From the NCBI RefSeq assembly GCF_029338335.1, contig NZ_CP119796.1: a stretch of 64,000 bases of DNA; one strand, written 5' to 3'. The translations under genes were made by a program, and so were the position numbers. Numbering within the stretch: the first letter of the stretch is position 1; each line of letters begins with the position of its first letter. The notes under the pieces were generated by a model. That model was not told where the DNA came from and ran no database searches. It saw nothing but the letters and a program-made list of their open reading frames with translations. Origin of the DNA: Halomontanus rarus (GTDB lineage Archaea; Halobacteriota; Halobacteria; Halobacteriales; Natrialbaceae). This document shows positions 25,919 to 35,271 of this stretch, in pieces.

Positions 25919-26442
25919 AGTGACGATCACTTCGGGCCGTGTTTCGTGCGGTCAAGGAACTAAACCCTCTTTAATGTTCGAATTGACTCAATTCCTGAGT
26001 CGTGACGGATCGTGCGATTCGAGCCCGTTGTGTGTCAAATTGTATCGACAGTCGGTCGAGGAGAACGGGCCGGGCTGGGCGGAGAGTGAACGTATCGGTC
26101 GGTGATCGGAACCCCTCTGTGTTCGGACCGTTTGACCGTGAGGCGGTCTACGGTGTGCGATTCACGGTGAAGCAGTCCGGATGAGGGAGGGTACCGACGA
26201 GCGGTGTCGGTGATCGGCTGCTGTCGTGGCTCGTACTCGAGGGTGTCTCGAGACGGTCTCCCGAAGGAAAACATATAGACCGATGCGCTGGGTAGTACGA
26301 CCAACCCGAATCACCAGTCGCTGCACCGCGATACACGATCGTCTCTCCGTCGGGGACCGACGTCGTCGCTTCGTGTTCGTCCCCGTCCGACGGTCGTATA
26401 TCGTGTGTCTGCCGAGTGGTGTCGTGACCCCCTCTCAGAGTT
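25919..26442. other. 524-bp divergent intergenic region
   Basis: It separates the kinase (minus) from the ABC ATPases (plus). It contains a perfect dyad GACTCA-ATTCC-TGAGTC at 25985-26001, AT-rich patches at about 25965-25990, and the TATA-like GTATATCG near 26393 that could drive the ATPase genes with a short leader. No gene is supported. Confidence 0.5.
25985..26001. promoter_or_regulatory. Perfect 6-bp dyad, possible operator
   Basis: GACTCA, five bases, TGAGTC. It lies about 70 nt upstream of the kinase start in the divergent region. Dimeric regulator binding is plausible, but no copy elsewhere in the window supports it. Confidence 0.3.
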
Positions 26443-27498
26443 ATGCCCGACGATCCCCTCCTGTCGATACGCGACCTGCAAACGTACTTCCACACCGACG
26501 AGGGCCTCGTCAAGGCGGTCGACGGCGTGAGCTTCGACGTCGACCGCGGTGAAACCGTCTGTCTCGTCGGTGAGAGCGGCTCGGGAAAATCCGTGACGTG
26601 CGAATCGATCACCCGACTGATCCCCACCCCGCCGGGCGAGATCGCCGGCGGGAAGATACGCTTCGACGGGACCGACGTGACGACCCTCTCGGACGACGAG
26701 CTTCGAGACCTTCGCGGCGGTCGAATCGGCCACGTCTTCCAGAACCCGCAAGGGGCGCTCAACCCCGTCTACACCGTCGGCTACCAGATTCGGGAGGCGA
26801 TCCACGCCCACCGGGAGGTCGCGGAGACGACGGCCCGCCGAAAAGCGGTCTCCCTCCTCGAGGCCGTCGGTATTCCGGAGGCGGGCAATCGAATCGACGA
26901 CTACCCGCACGAGTTCTCCGGCGGAATGAAACAACGGGTCGCGATCGCGATCGCGCTGGCCTGCGAGCCGGATCTGCTCGTCGCCGACGAGCCGACGACC
27001 GCCCTCGACGTCACGATCGAAGCGCAGATTCTCGACCTCTTCCGCGAACTCCAGCGGGAGTTCGATACGAGCATCGTCTTCGTCACGCACGACCTCGGCG
27101 TCGTCGCCGAGATCGCCGACCGCATCGTCGTCGTGTACGCGGGGAAGGTGATGGAAACGGGTCCCGTGGAAGCGATCTTCGAAAATCCGGCACACCCGTA
27201 CACGCGAGCGCTGCTCGAGTGTCTCCCGGGCCGATCCGGCGGTCTCGAGCCCATTCCCGGTTCGCTCCCGAGTCCGACCGACCCGCCGAGGGGCTGTCGA
27301 TACCATCCGCGATGTGAGTACGTCAGAGCGGCGTGTCGGACCGGCGAGCAGCCGTCGCTGTCCGAGCCAGACGAGGACTACGACCACTGCGTGTCGTGTA
27401 TCCACTACGAGGGCGGTGATGGCCGACTCCCGGAGCCCGCTTCGGGCACCCTCGTTGCCGATCGGAAACCAGGACAGGAGACGGGTGACGGCGAATGA
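26443..27498 (+). CDS. Oligo/dipeptide-type ABC transporter ATPase (DppD-like)
   Basis: A 351-residue ABC ATPase of the nickel/peptide class. Walker A is GESGSGKS, the Q-loop HVFQNPQGALNPV, the signature SGGMKQR, Walker B LLVADEPTTALD, and the switch His FVTHDLG. The C-terminal oligo_HPY extension has the Cys cluster typical of these proteins (CRYHPRCEYVRAAC...CVSC), which can hold an Fe-S cluster. The partner ATPase gene overlaps by 4 nt (ATGA). No permease or binding protein gene lies next to them, so the transported substrate is open. Confidence 0.9.
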   Translation: MPDDPLLSIRDLQTYFHTDEGLVKAVDGVSFDVDRGETVCLVGESGSGKSVTCESITRLIPTPPGEIAGGKIRFDGTDVTTLSDDELRDLRGGRIGHVFQNPQGALNPVYTVGYQIREAIHAHREVAETTARRKAVSLLEAVGIPEAGNRIDDYPHEFSGGMKQRVAIAIALACEPDLLVADEPTTALDVTIEAQILDLFRELQREFDTSIVFVTHDLGVVAEIADRIVVVYAGKVMETGPVEAIFENPAHPYTRALLECLPGRSGGLEPIPGSLPSPTDPPRGCRYHPRCEYVRAACRTGEQPSLSEPDEDYDHCVSCIHYEGGDGRLPEPASGTLVADRKPGQETGDGE

Positions 27499-28826
27499 CG
27501 GACGGTCGACCGCTCCTCGAGGTCGACGGGCTCGAGAAGCACTTCACTCTGACCGAGGGGATCACGAACGCGGAGGTCGGCCGCGTGAAGGCCGTCGACG
27601 GGATCAGCTTCGAGCTCGAGGACGGCGAGACGTTCGGGATCGTCGGCGAGTCCGGCTGCGGGAAGTCGACGGCCGCTCGGACCATCCTCCAGCTCGAGGA
27701 ACCGACGGCGGGTTCGGTTCGCTTCGACGGGCGGGATCTCGTCGAACTCGACCGGTCGGAACTCGAGCGGTTCCGCCGGGAGGCGCAGATGATCTTTCAG
27801 GATCCGGACTCGAGTTTCGACCCCCGGATGAGTATCGGGGAGTCGATCGCCGAGCCGCTGATCGTCCACGGGATGACCGATCGAAAGCGGCGACGTCAGA
27901 TCGTCGAGCAGTTGCTGGTGCGCGTGGGATTACAGGCCGAGGACATCGACCGGTACCCGCACGAACTCTCCGGCGGGCAAACACAGCGCGTCGGTCTGGC
28001 ACGCGCGTTAGTGTTGAACCCGCGGCTGCTCGTCGCCGACGAACCCGTCTCGGCGCTCGACGTGTCGATCCAGGCCGAGATCCTCTCGCTGATGGACGAC
28101 CTCCAGACGGAGTTTGGCCTGAGTATCCTCCTCATCAGTCACAACCTCGGCGTCGTCCGCGAGATCTGCGACCGCGTCGGCGTGATGTACCTCGGCGAGT
28201 TCGTCGAGGTCGGGCCGACCGAGGTGCTGTTTTCGGACCCCCAGCATCCCTACACGCGAGCGCTGCTCTCGGCGATTCCGTCCGCGGGTATCTCGGCCGA
28301 CCGCGATCGCGACCGAGTGCGACTCACCGGCGACGTCCCCGACCCGTCGAACCCGCCGCGAGGCTGTCGCTTTCACACCCGCTGTCCGGCGGTCATCCAG
28401 CCGGACGAATACACGTTCGAGCAGGCCACCTGGCGCTCGGTCCTCGACTTCGAGCAACGAGTCGCCAGCGGAAATCTGACGGTCGGCAAGCTGTTCGAAC
28501 TGCTGTCGCCGGAACAATCGATCGACGAGGCCGACGTCCCGGACACGCTCCCCGTCGACGAGGTCGAACGGCGACTCCGCGCGGAGTTCGACCTCCCCGA
28601 GACGCTCGAGGATGCGCGCGCGGACGAGGCGTTCACGACGGCGGTCGACCACCTCGCGAACGGTCGGGGCGACGACGCACTCCGGGTGCTTCGCGAGGCG
28701 TTTCCGACCATCTGTCAGGAGTCGAAACCCGAACTCCGCGAAGCGGTGCCCGGTCGTCGGAACGCGTGTCACCTCGACGAAGACCGGCAGGACGCGCCCG
28801 CGGACGAACCGACGACGTCGGAGTGA
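27495..28826 (+). CDS. Oligo/dipeptide-type ABC transporter ATPase (DppF-like)
   Basis: A 443-residue partner ATPase. Walker A is GESGCGKS, Q-loop IFQDPDSSFDP, signature LSGGQTQR, and Walker B LLVADEPVSALD. The switch region reads LISHNLGVV, with Asn where Asp usually follows the His. After the oligo_HPY region (CRFHTRCPAV, with a later ICQESKPELREAV) the protein carries an extra insert of about 110 residues, giving a longer tail than bacterial DppF; haloarchaeal members often have this. It is translationally coupled to the DppD-like gene. Confidence 0.9.
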   Translation: MTDGRPLLEVDGLEKHFTLTEGITNAEVGRVKAVDGISFELEDGETFGIVGESGCGKSTAARTILQLEEPTAGSVRFDGRDLVELDRSELERFRREAQMIFQDPDSSFDPRMSIGESIAEPLIVHGMTDRKRRRQIVEQLLVRVGLQAEDIDRYPHELSGGQTQRVGLARALVLNPRLLVADEPVSALDVSIQAEILSLMDDLQTEFGLSILLISHNLGVVREICDRVGVMYLGEFVEVGPTEVLFSDPQHPYTRALLSAIPSAGISADRDRDRVRLTGDVPDPSNPPRGCRFHTRCPAVIQPDEYTFEQATWRSVLDFEQRVASGNLTVGKLFELLSPEQSIDEADVPDTLPVDEVERRLRAEFDLPETLEDARADEAFTTAVDHLANGRGDDALRVLREAFPTICQESKPELREAVPGRRNACHLDEDRQDAPADEPTTSE

Positions 28827-28886
28827 CACCGGGCTGGCGTCGCGTTCGGTTTCGATAGTACGATTGTGGCCCTCCAGCGTTGTCGA

Positions 28887-29582
28887 CTACCGGGCGAACC
28901 CTTCGAGAATCCCCTGTCCGTCGACACCGCCGACGTCGGGCAGCGTCGCCCGTTCGGGGTGGGGCATCAACACCGCGACGGTCTCGGAGTCGCCGAGGAC
29001 GCCAGCGACGTTGTGTTTCGATCCGTTCGGGTTCACGCTCGGATCGTCGACGGCGCCGTTCTCGTCGCAGTAGCGAAAGAGCACGCGACCCTCCTCTTCG
29101 AGTTCGTCGAGGCGGTCGTCGTCGATCTCGTAGCGGCCCTCGCCGTGGGCGATCGGGATCTCGATGACCTCGCCGGCCTCGTAAGCGGCGGTCCAGGGGG
29201 TGTCGTCGCGTTCGACGCGAAGATAGACGTGCTCGCACTGGAAGCGGGCGCTCTCGTTGGTCGTGAACGCGCCCTCCGTCAATCCGGACTCGCAGCCGAC
29301 CTGCGCGCCGTTGCAGACGCCGAGAACGGGAACGCCGTCGGCGGCGGCCTCGCGAACCTCGTCCATGATCGGCGAGCGCGCGGCCATCGCGCCCGCCCGG
29401 AGGTAGTCACCGTAGGAGAAACCGCCGGGAAGCAGGATGCCGGTCGTCTCTGCGGGGAGGCCGTCCTCGTCCTCGTGCCAGACGATTTTGGCGTCGATGC
29501 CGAGGTACTCGAGGGCGCGCTCAGCGTCGCGGTCGCAGTTCGAGCCGCCGAATCGAATGATGGCGACCGTCACAGTCGCCAC
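28887..29582 (-). CDS. purQ: Phosphoribosylformylglycinamidine synthase subunit PurQ
   Basis: A 231-residue class-I glutamine amidotransferase that supplies ammonia to the FGAR-to-FGAM step of purine synthesis. The start MATVTVAIIRFGGSNCDRD is family-typical. The nucleophile is the Cys in GVCNGAQVGC (about residue 88), and the His/Glu of the triad lie in LMPHPERAT (about 207). It lies 51 nt downstream of purS on the same strand. The large subunit gene purL is not in the window. Confidence 0.95.
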   Translation of the reverse strand: MATVTVAIIRFGGSNCDRDAERALEYLGIDAKIVWHEDEDGLPAETTGILLPGGFSYGDYLRAGAMAARSPIMDEVREAAADGVPVLGVCNGAQVGCESGLTEGAFTTNESARFQCEHVYLRVERDDTPWTAAYEAGEVIEIPIAHGEGRYEIDDDRLDELEEEGRVLFRYCDENGAVDDPSVNPNGSKHNVAGVLGDSETVAVLMPHPERATLPDVGGVDGQGILEGFAR

Positions 29583-29633
29583 CCCTCGGTGTGGCGACCG
29601 CCGGTCGACGGCAGTGTGATCGAGACCGTCATC

Positions 29634-29885
29634 CTATCGCTCCGCGATGTCGACGTCGTAGTCGTGGATGGTCGGGTTGGCCAGCAGCCGTTCGGCCATC
29701 TCGTCGACGCGGTCTTCGGCCTCGCCCGTCGAGTCGGCTTCGAGGTCGATCTCGAACCGATCCGCGGAACGAAGATCGGCGAGTTCGAAGCCCAGCCGCT
29801 CGAGTGCGCGCTGTGTGGTCTCGGCTTCCGGATCGAGGACGCCGTGTTTGAGTCGAACCGTCACCGTCGCGGTGTAGGCGGTCAT
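29634..29885 (-). CDS. purS: Phosphoribosylformylglycinamidine synthase subunit PurS
   Basis: An 83-residue PurS: MTAYTATVTVRLKHGVLDPE followed by ALERLGFELADLRSADRFE. PurS dimers bridge PurQ and PurL and help ammonia channelling. ATG 29885 is chosen over an upstream start because it gives the canonical length and N terminus. It is the first gene of a purS-purQ unit. Confidence 0.95.
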   Translation of the reverse strand: MTAYTATVTVRLKHGVLDPEAETTQRALERLGFELADLRSADRFEIDLEADSTGEAEDRVDEMAERLLANPTIHDYDVDIAER

Positions 29886-30389
29886 TATCTGAACCCCCGT
29901 ATCCGTGCTCAAAAACGCTTTCGTCTTCGGTCCGTGATGCACGTTCGTGGATAGTGGGTGGGTGTGAACTGTTGGTGGCGCCCGCGTCCTCGATCGTCGA
30001 CTGCGCCACTCCCGTCCCGTCGCTCGAGAGATCGCCTCTGTTTATCGCCGCTGGAATCGTGACCGGACTCTCTCTGAGCGTGGTGGACGGAAGGATCGTG
30101 ATTGCGACTGAACTCGGATACCGATCCTACACCAGTCAGAACGATATCACTTCCTGTGCCGATAATCCAGTACTCGAGGTGCCGTATTGGAACTGTGGAA
30201 TACAGCAACAACTGAAACTATTCACATCCTAATCGCACGACTGCTATGCGATAAGGTGTGCAGTACCGTTCAGTCGTTTCAATCGAAGCGTCGCTTTCTC
30301 CCGCTCGAGACAGAAATGAAGGCTTTTACCCCCCGACCGCTTGAGAAGGGAGTGATGTCTCGAACTTCGCTCGAGCGGAGGTGGCGCCG
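29886..30389. other. Divergent region purS/purU with palindromic element
   Basis: A 504-bp gap, AT-richer between about 30110 and 30300. It holds copy 3 of the dispersed palindrome and, near its right end, a GGAGGTG Shine-Dalgarno (30377-30383) for purU. No gene is supported. Confidence 0.5.
30211..30284. repeat. Dispersed palindromic element, copy 3
   Basis: The left arm ACTGAAACTATTCACATCCT continues into AATCGCACGAC. The right arm ATGCGATAAGGTGTGCAGT continues to CAGTCGTTTCAAT, so the two outer ends are themselves inverted (TGAAAC and GTTTCA). The loop between the inner arms is only about 4-5 nt here, shorter than in the other copies. It lies upstream of purU, unlike copies 1 and 2, which sit between gene ends. 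Confidence 0.6.
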
Positions 30390-31340
30390 ATGACGACCGA
30401 CGTAACCGAAATCACGGTCATCGGAGGAGACGACACCGGGCTGATCGCCCGGGTGACGAGCCTCCTCTTCGAGCGCGGAGTCAACATCGAGGACCTCGAT
30501 CAGGCCGTCCGCGACGGCGTCTTTCGGATGTACCTCGCCGTCGACACCTCGGAGATGGTCTGTACGGAAGAGACGCTCCGCGAAGACCTCCACGACCTCG
30601 GCGACGACCTCGGACTCGACGTGCAGGTCCGGTTCCCCGCCGACCGCGAGAACCAGCAGATCGCCGTCCTCGTCACGAAGGAGAGCCACTGCCTCGAAGC
30701 CATGTTCGAAGCGTGGGCGAACGACACCCTCGGCGCCGATATCGGCGTGGTGATCGGCAACCACGACGACCTCCAGCCGCTGGCCGAACACTACGGGGTT
30801 CCCTTCCACGATATCGGGACCGAGAGCGGCCAGCAAAACGAGGAGCGACTGCTCGAGTTGCTCGCGGAGTACGACGCGGACCTGATCGTCCTCGCCCGGT
30901 ACATGCGCATTCTCAGTCCGAACGTCGTCTTCCGGTACGAGGACCGCATCATCAACGTTCACCCCTCGCTGCTGCCGGCGTTCCCCGGCGCGGAAGCCTA
31001 CCGTCAGGCCATCGAGGAGGGCGTCCGTGTCGCCGGCGTCACCGCCCACTACGTGACGACCGACCTCGATCAGGGGCCGATCATCACCCAGCGGGCGTTC
31101 GACGTCCCCGACGACGCCGACCTAGATGCGATGAAAGAGCGCGGGCAGCCCCTCGAGGCCGACGCGTTGATCGAAGCCGTTCGCCTCCACCTGAACGGCG
31201 ACGTTTCCGTCCACCGCGGTCGGACGACCGTCCGCGAGAACGGCACCCGCTACCAGCTGGGCCTTCCCGAAGAAATCGAGGAGTTCACGCCGGATCGGCC
31301 GGTCGACGGCATCGGGAGCGTCGTCGCCGACGATCACTGA
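30390..31340 (+). CDS. purU: Formyltetrahydrofolate deformylase PurU-like
   Basis: A 316-residue protein with an N-terminal ACT domain (about 5-85, ITVIGGDDTGLIARVTSLLF) and a formyl-transferase-type domain. It has the catalytic INVHPSLLPAFPG (His about residue 190) and VTAHYVTTDLDQGPII. PurU hydrolyses 10-formyl-THF to formate and THF, feeding formate to purine steps and balancing C1 pools. ATG 30390 is preceded by GGAGGTG at good spacing. The neighbours are purS/purQ and purC, which fits purine metabolism. Confidence 0.9.
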   Translation: MTTDVTEITVIGGDDTGLIARVTSLLFERGVNIEDLDQAVRDGVFRMYLAVDTSEMVCTEETLREDLHDLGDDLGLDVQVRFPADRENQQIAVLVTKESHCLEAMFEAWANDTLGADIGVVIGNHDDLQPLAEHYGVPFHDIGTESGQQNEERLLELLAEYDADLIVLARYMRILSPNVVFRYEDRIINVHPSLLPAFPGAEAYRQAIEEGVRVAGVTAHYVTTDLDQGPIITQRAFDVPDDADLDAMKERGQPLEADALIEAVRLHLNGDVSVHRGRTTVRENGTRYQLGLPEEIEEFTPDRPVDGIGSVVADDH

Positions 31341-31405
31341 CCGGTTCCAGTTCGGCTTTCGGCTTTCTTTCTCGCCCTTCGTGTTTTTCGAGCCGAGAGG
31401 CACCC

Positions 31406-31813
31406 TCAGACCGTCTCCCGATCGAGATCGACGCCCTCGAACAGCGGGTGGATCTCGGCGTCGAGCTGTGCCTTCACGTCCCGCAACTCGTTCCGCGTCA
31501 GCGCCGCCGCCAGCACGTCGGTCACGCCCTGCGTGTACCGCTCGGCCTCGTCGGAATCCAGCTCCGCCTCGCGAAGGCGCTCTCCCACGCGTTCGACGAA
31601 CGCCTCGCGGTCGTAACCGGAACCGTCGTGGTCGGCGTTCTCGAGGTGGTTCGCCAACTCACCCGGCAGCAGGGTGGCGACGTTCTCGGCTTCGCCCGCG
31701 GTGAGCGTTTCGCCGAGCGTCTCGAGGACGGCCTCGCTCGCGATTTGCGCGCCGTCGGTCGTGTCGGCGTGGCTGGCCTCCTGGACGAGTCCGTAGAATT
31801 CGGTGTCTTCCAT
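31406..31813 (-). CDS. DUF2267 domain protein
   Basis: A 135-residue all-helical protein beginning MEDTEFYGLVQEASHADT with LLPGELANHL and YDREAFVERVGERL, the pattern of the DUF2267 family. Members consist of paired helical repeats and have no assigned activity. It lies convergent to purU and 119 nt downstream of purC on the same strand; co-transcription with purC is possible. Confidence 0.85.
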   Translation of the reverse strand: MEDTEFYGLVQEASHADTTDGAQIASEAVLETLGETLTAGEAENVATLLPGELANHLENADHDGSGYDREAFVERVGERLREAELDSDEAERYTQGVTDVLAAALTRNELRDVKAQLDAEIHPLFEGVDLDRETV

Positions 31814-31932
31814 ACGAGTAGGCTACGGGTACTGTCGGCTTTCGTGGTTTGGTGTTCACGTGCAAGCCCCGGTAGATCGAAGATGTCGCTCGAGTCGCTA
31901 ACGGACGAGAGCGGTGAGTCGACCGTCTAGAT

Positions 31933-32952
31933 TTAGAGCCCCTGCACCGATCCGATGGCACTCGAGAGCGGCGGCGCGTCGAACAGTTCCCGTCCGGTGT
32001 AGGCGTTGGTCCCCGCACAGTACATGTTGCGAGCGGTCTCGAGAACGCGTTCCTCGAGCGGGTCGGGGTCGACCGCACAGAGGGACTTCCAGTCGGCGAC
32101 GTCCTCGCGTTTCGCTCTCGTCTTGGCTTCGGCGACGGCCTCGACCCACTCGGGCTGGGTGCGCTTGTGATACTGGCGGAGCACCTCCTTCGAGAGCTGC
32201 GTTCCCTCGTAGCCGAAGCGGTTCTCGTCGAAGGTGCCGACGACGTCGGCGACGCGGATTTCGTCGCTATAGTACAGACACTCTATCTTCCCGTCCTCGT
32301 GGGTGAGCCCCGCCGACTCGGCTTGCTCGGTGACGATCCGGTTGACCTCGAGTGCGACCGCCTCTAACTCCTCGATATCCGCGACCCCGGCGATCGAATC
32401 GGCTTCCTCGCGCGCGAGGTACCGATCGCCCTCCTCGTACTTCGTCGAGAACTCGACGATCGGCTCCGCGAGGTCGACGGCCTCGTCGGGCCACGCTTCG
32501 AAGTCGAGACCGTGGTCTGCGGGCTCGGTCCGTCGGCGGAGGCTCGAGCCGACGGGGACGCGATTGCGGAAGACGATCTCGAGGGGGACGAGGAAGTTCT
32601 CGCCCGCGGCCTCGTGGTAGGCGTCGTAGTCGTAGTCCCGGCCCTCGTGCGGGAGGTCCGGAACCTGCGTGAGGTCGATCGCCATCTCCCAGGGCGGACG
32701 GGAGGCCTCCGCGAGGGGGACGACCTCGCCGTTCTCGACCACGCCGCGGTAGTGGGTCGGGACGCCCTCGGACTCGAGCAGTTCGAAGTTGAACGCGCCC
32801 ATCGTACAGAGGCTCGCGCCTTTATCGGGGATCTGGTCGGGCATCTTCCCCCAGTCGAAGACGGAGTAGTCGTCGGTGAAGACGAACGACCCCGATCCCA
32901 GCGAGTCGGCCGTCGCCTCGGTCTCGATACGGAATTCCTTGACGCTCGTCAT
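31933..32952 (-). CDS. purC: SAICAR synthase PurC
   Basis: A 339-residue phosphoribosylaminoimidazole-succinocarboxamide synthase, of the longer archaeal type. The start MTSVKEFRIE leads into the nucleotide-binding part with FVFTDDYSVFDWGKMPDQIP. PLEIVFRNRVPVGSSLRRR is the conserved SAICAR-synthase signature, and ECLYYSDEIRVADVVG is in the C-terminal half. ATG 32952 is chosen over an ATG-like start 9 nt upstream. It converts CAIR and aspartate to SAICAR. Confidence 0.92.
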   Translation of the reverse strand: MTSVKEFRIETEATADSLGSGSFVFTDDYSVFDWGKMPDQIPDKGASLCTMGAFNFELLESEGVPTHYRGVVENGEVVPLAEASRPPWEMAIDLTQVPDLPHEGRDYDYDAYHEAAGENFLVPLEIVFRNRVPVGSSLRRRTEPADHGLDFEAWPDEAVDLAEPIVEFSTKYEEGDRYLAREEADSIAGVADIEELEAVALEVNRIVTEQAESAGLTHEDGKIECLYYSDEIRVADVVGTFDENRFGYEGTQLSKEVLRQYHKRTQPEWVEAVAEAKTRAKREDVADWKSLCAVDPDPLEERVLETARNMYCAGTNAYTGRELFDAPPLSSAIGSVQGL

Positions 32953-33149
32953 CCGAGCCACCCCCGACTGAAAGAGCCACCGCGTATCATACTCGAGATG
33001 CCGAGGTCGGCCCGTAAGAAGGTTTCAGTATTCGCTCGCCGGAGTCGATCGCCGACTCGTGATCGACAACCGACAGTATCGCGGCCTGACACCGGCCGCC
33101 ACCGCCGAATCCACCACGCTTTTCTCCCCGCATCGGAATCGTATCCACG

Positions 33150-34541
33150 ATGGACCGACCGGTGACCCAGGCGGATCTCGACTTCGAGCACGTCCCCGAG
33201 ACCGATCAGTCGTTCGAGAACGCCCTCGAGAAGGCACGCGACGGTGATCGGCTCACCGTCGACGACGGCGTCGAACTCCTCACGACCGGGACCGACGGCG
33301 ACGGAATCGATCGACGACGAAAAGAGCTGGTTCTCGAGGCCGCAGACCGCCGCCGCGCCGAGGTCGTCGGCGAGGAGGTCACCTTCATCGCGAACCTGAA
33401 CAACAACGTCACGACGGCGTGTAACGTCGGCTGCCTGTTCTGTAACTTCAAGGACGCGGCCCACACCTTCGAATCCGAGTACGACGAGGAGACCGTGGGC
33501 TTCACCAAGACGCCCGCCGAGTCCCGCGAGATCGTCCGCGACGCCGTCGAGCGCGGGATCTACGAGGTGACGTCCGTCTCCGGGCTCCACCCCGCGTTCG
33601 CGCTGGACGACGAACACCTCGAGATGCTCGAGGACCACCCGTTCCCGAAGGCAGTTAACTACAAACCGCCCGAGACCTACGACACCGATCCCGGCACCTA
33701 CGTCGAACAGATGTCGGCGATGAGCGTCGACGGCGTCCACGTCCACTCGATGACGCCCGAAGAGGCCTACCACGCTCGCCGGGGGACCGACTGGAGTTAC
33801 GAGGAGGTGTACAGCCGATTGCGGGACGCGGGCCTCGACACCGTCCCCGGCACTGCGGCCGAGATCCTCGTCGACGAGGTCCGCGAGGTCATCTGTCCCG
33901 GGAAAATATCCACGGACGGCTGGCTCGAGGCGATGGAAGGCGCTGCAGCGGCCGGCCTCGGCATGACGTCGACGATCATGTACGGCCACGTCGAAAACGA
34001 GATGCACCGCGTGATGCACTTAGAGCGCCTTCGCGAGTTACAGGACCGCCTCGACGGTGCGATCACGGAGTTCGTTCCGCTCTCCTTTATCCACCAGAAC
34101 ACGCCGCTTTTCGAGCACGGCGTCGTCTCCGGGGGCGCCTCGCAGGACGAGGACGAACTCATGATCGCCGTCGCGCGACTCTTCCTGGACAACGTCGACC
34201 ACATCCAATCCTCGTGGGTCAAGTACGGTGACGAGGGCGGCCTGAAGATGCTCAACTGTGGGGCCGACGACTTCATGGGAACCATTCTCTCGGAGGAGAT
34301 CACCAAGCGCGCGGGCGGCGAGTACGGCGAATTCCGCTCGTTCGACGACTACGTCGAGATGATCACCTCGATCGGCCGCGTCCCCGTCGAACGATCGACC
34401 GACTACGAAAAACGGCGCGTGATCGACCCGGATGCGGACGGCCCGCCGTTCGGTCCGCGGCTCGGTCCGAAAGCGGACGGGACGCCGATCCTCGAGGAGT
34501 CGTCCGCTCCAACTCGGGCACCGACGGAAGCCGACGACTGA
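33150..34541 (+). CDS. cofH: F0 synthase subunit CofH
   Basis: A 463-residue radical SAM enzyme with CNVGCLFC (CX3CX2C) at about residue 91-98. EVTSVSGLHPAFALDDEHLE and VHVHSMTPEEAYHARR match CofH, which joins the 5-amino-6-ribitylamino-uracil-tyrosine intermediate that CofG turns into F0, the deazaflavin of F420. cofG and cofC lie 4-6 kb away on the other strand, so the F420 pathway genes are clustered but not one operon. The C-terminal 25 residues are a polar tail. Confidence 0.92.
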   Translation: MDRPVTQADLDFEHVPETDQSFENALEKARDGDRLTVDDGVELLTTGTDGDGIDRRRKELVLEAADRRRAEVVGEEVTFIANLNNNVTTACNVGCLFCNFKDAAHTFESEYDEETVGFTKTPAESREIVRDAVERGIYEVTSVSGLHPAFALDDEHLEMLEDHPFPKAVNYKPPETYDTDPGTYVEQMSAMSVDGVHVHSMTPEEAYHARRGTDWSYEEVYSRLRDAGLDTVPGTAAEILVDEVREVICPGKISTDGWLEAMEGAAAAGLGMTSTIMYGHVENEMHRVMHLERLRELQDRLDGAITEFVPLSFIHQNTPLFEHGVVSGGASQDEDELMIAVARLFLDNVDHIQSSWVKYGDEGGLKMLNCGADDFMGTILSEEITKRAGGEYGEFRSFDDYVEMITSIGRVPVERSTDYEKRRVIDPDADGPPFGPRLGPKADGTPILEESSAPTRAPTEADD

Positions 34542-34823
34542 GGCGGTTTACTGGACCGACGTCCCGGTGCGACCACGACCGACCTGCGGTTGCACCGGAA
34601 CTGATTTGCGATTTCCAGTAGCGTGTCGATCGGTTCAGCCCGTATTATCTCGCGTAGGCTCTCGCTATCGGCCGCGCTGGTTTCTGCTGGTCGCGCTCGC
34701 CGAGCGACGTGGGCTCGAGTCCTCGTCGACGCGGGTCCAGGTTCGGCACACCGTACCACGGATGCGCCGACGGGTTCTCGGCACCTAACAAAGGCGTTCG
34801 GGGAGTTATCGACTGGTAGTCGA

Positions 34824-35195
34824 ATGCCCAGGGACTCGGATCGATCGGTTGCCGTCACGCTCGCTCTCATCGCGCTCGTCCTCCTCGCCTTCGGTTCGAT
34901 GATCGCGTTCGCCCTGCCAGCGCTGGGGCTGGGATCGACGCCGACGATCGCCGACGTTACTGACGGCGAAAACCCGGTCGCCGCCGTCCTCGGTGGTGAC
35001 GAGAACGGCGACGACGGAGACCGGATGCGGGACGAAGACGCGGAGGAGACCGACGCCGACGAGGATGGAACTGACGAGGGCGACGAGGGCGACGAGGGCG
35101 AAGACGACGACGATAGTTCGTTCGAAATCGTCGTTTCCTCAGCCGAGGATGAGGGAGACGATGGCGGTGACGGCGAGAGCGACAGTTCGAACTGA
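34824..35195 (+). CDS. Single-span membrane protein with acidic tail
   Basis: A 123-residue protein. One hydrophobic segment near the N terminus (VAVTLALIALVLLAFGSMIAF) is followed by a long Asp/Glu/Gly tail from about residue 53 on (DEGDEGDEGEDDDD). I recognise no domain. It could be a membrane-anchored acidic spacer or a small exported protein. Start ATG 34824 has no clear Shine-Dalgarno. Confidence 0.6.
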   Translation: MPRDSDRSVAVTLALIALVLLAFGSMIAFALPALGLGSTPTIADVTDGENPVAAVLGGDENGDDGDRMRDEDAEETDADEDGTDEGDEGDEGEDDDDSSFEIVVSSAEDEGDDGGDGESDSSN

Positions 35196-35271
35196 TCCGA
35201 TCTGCGTGCCGACTCTTTCTCTCTCGACTGTCGAGAACAATCGTTAACCCGCCGGCGTCCTACTCACTCCT

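Noticed and set aside
24122..25963. Long open frame opposite the 981-residue kinase
   Set aside because: It mirrors the kinase gene; high GC3 creates long antisense frames throughout this genome. The kinase strand has clear domains.
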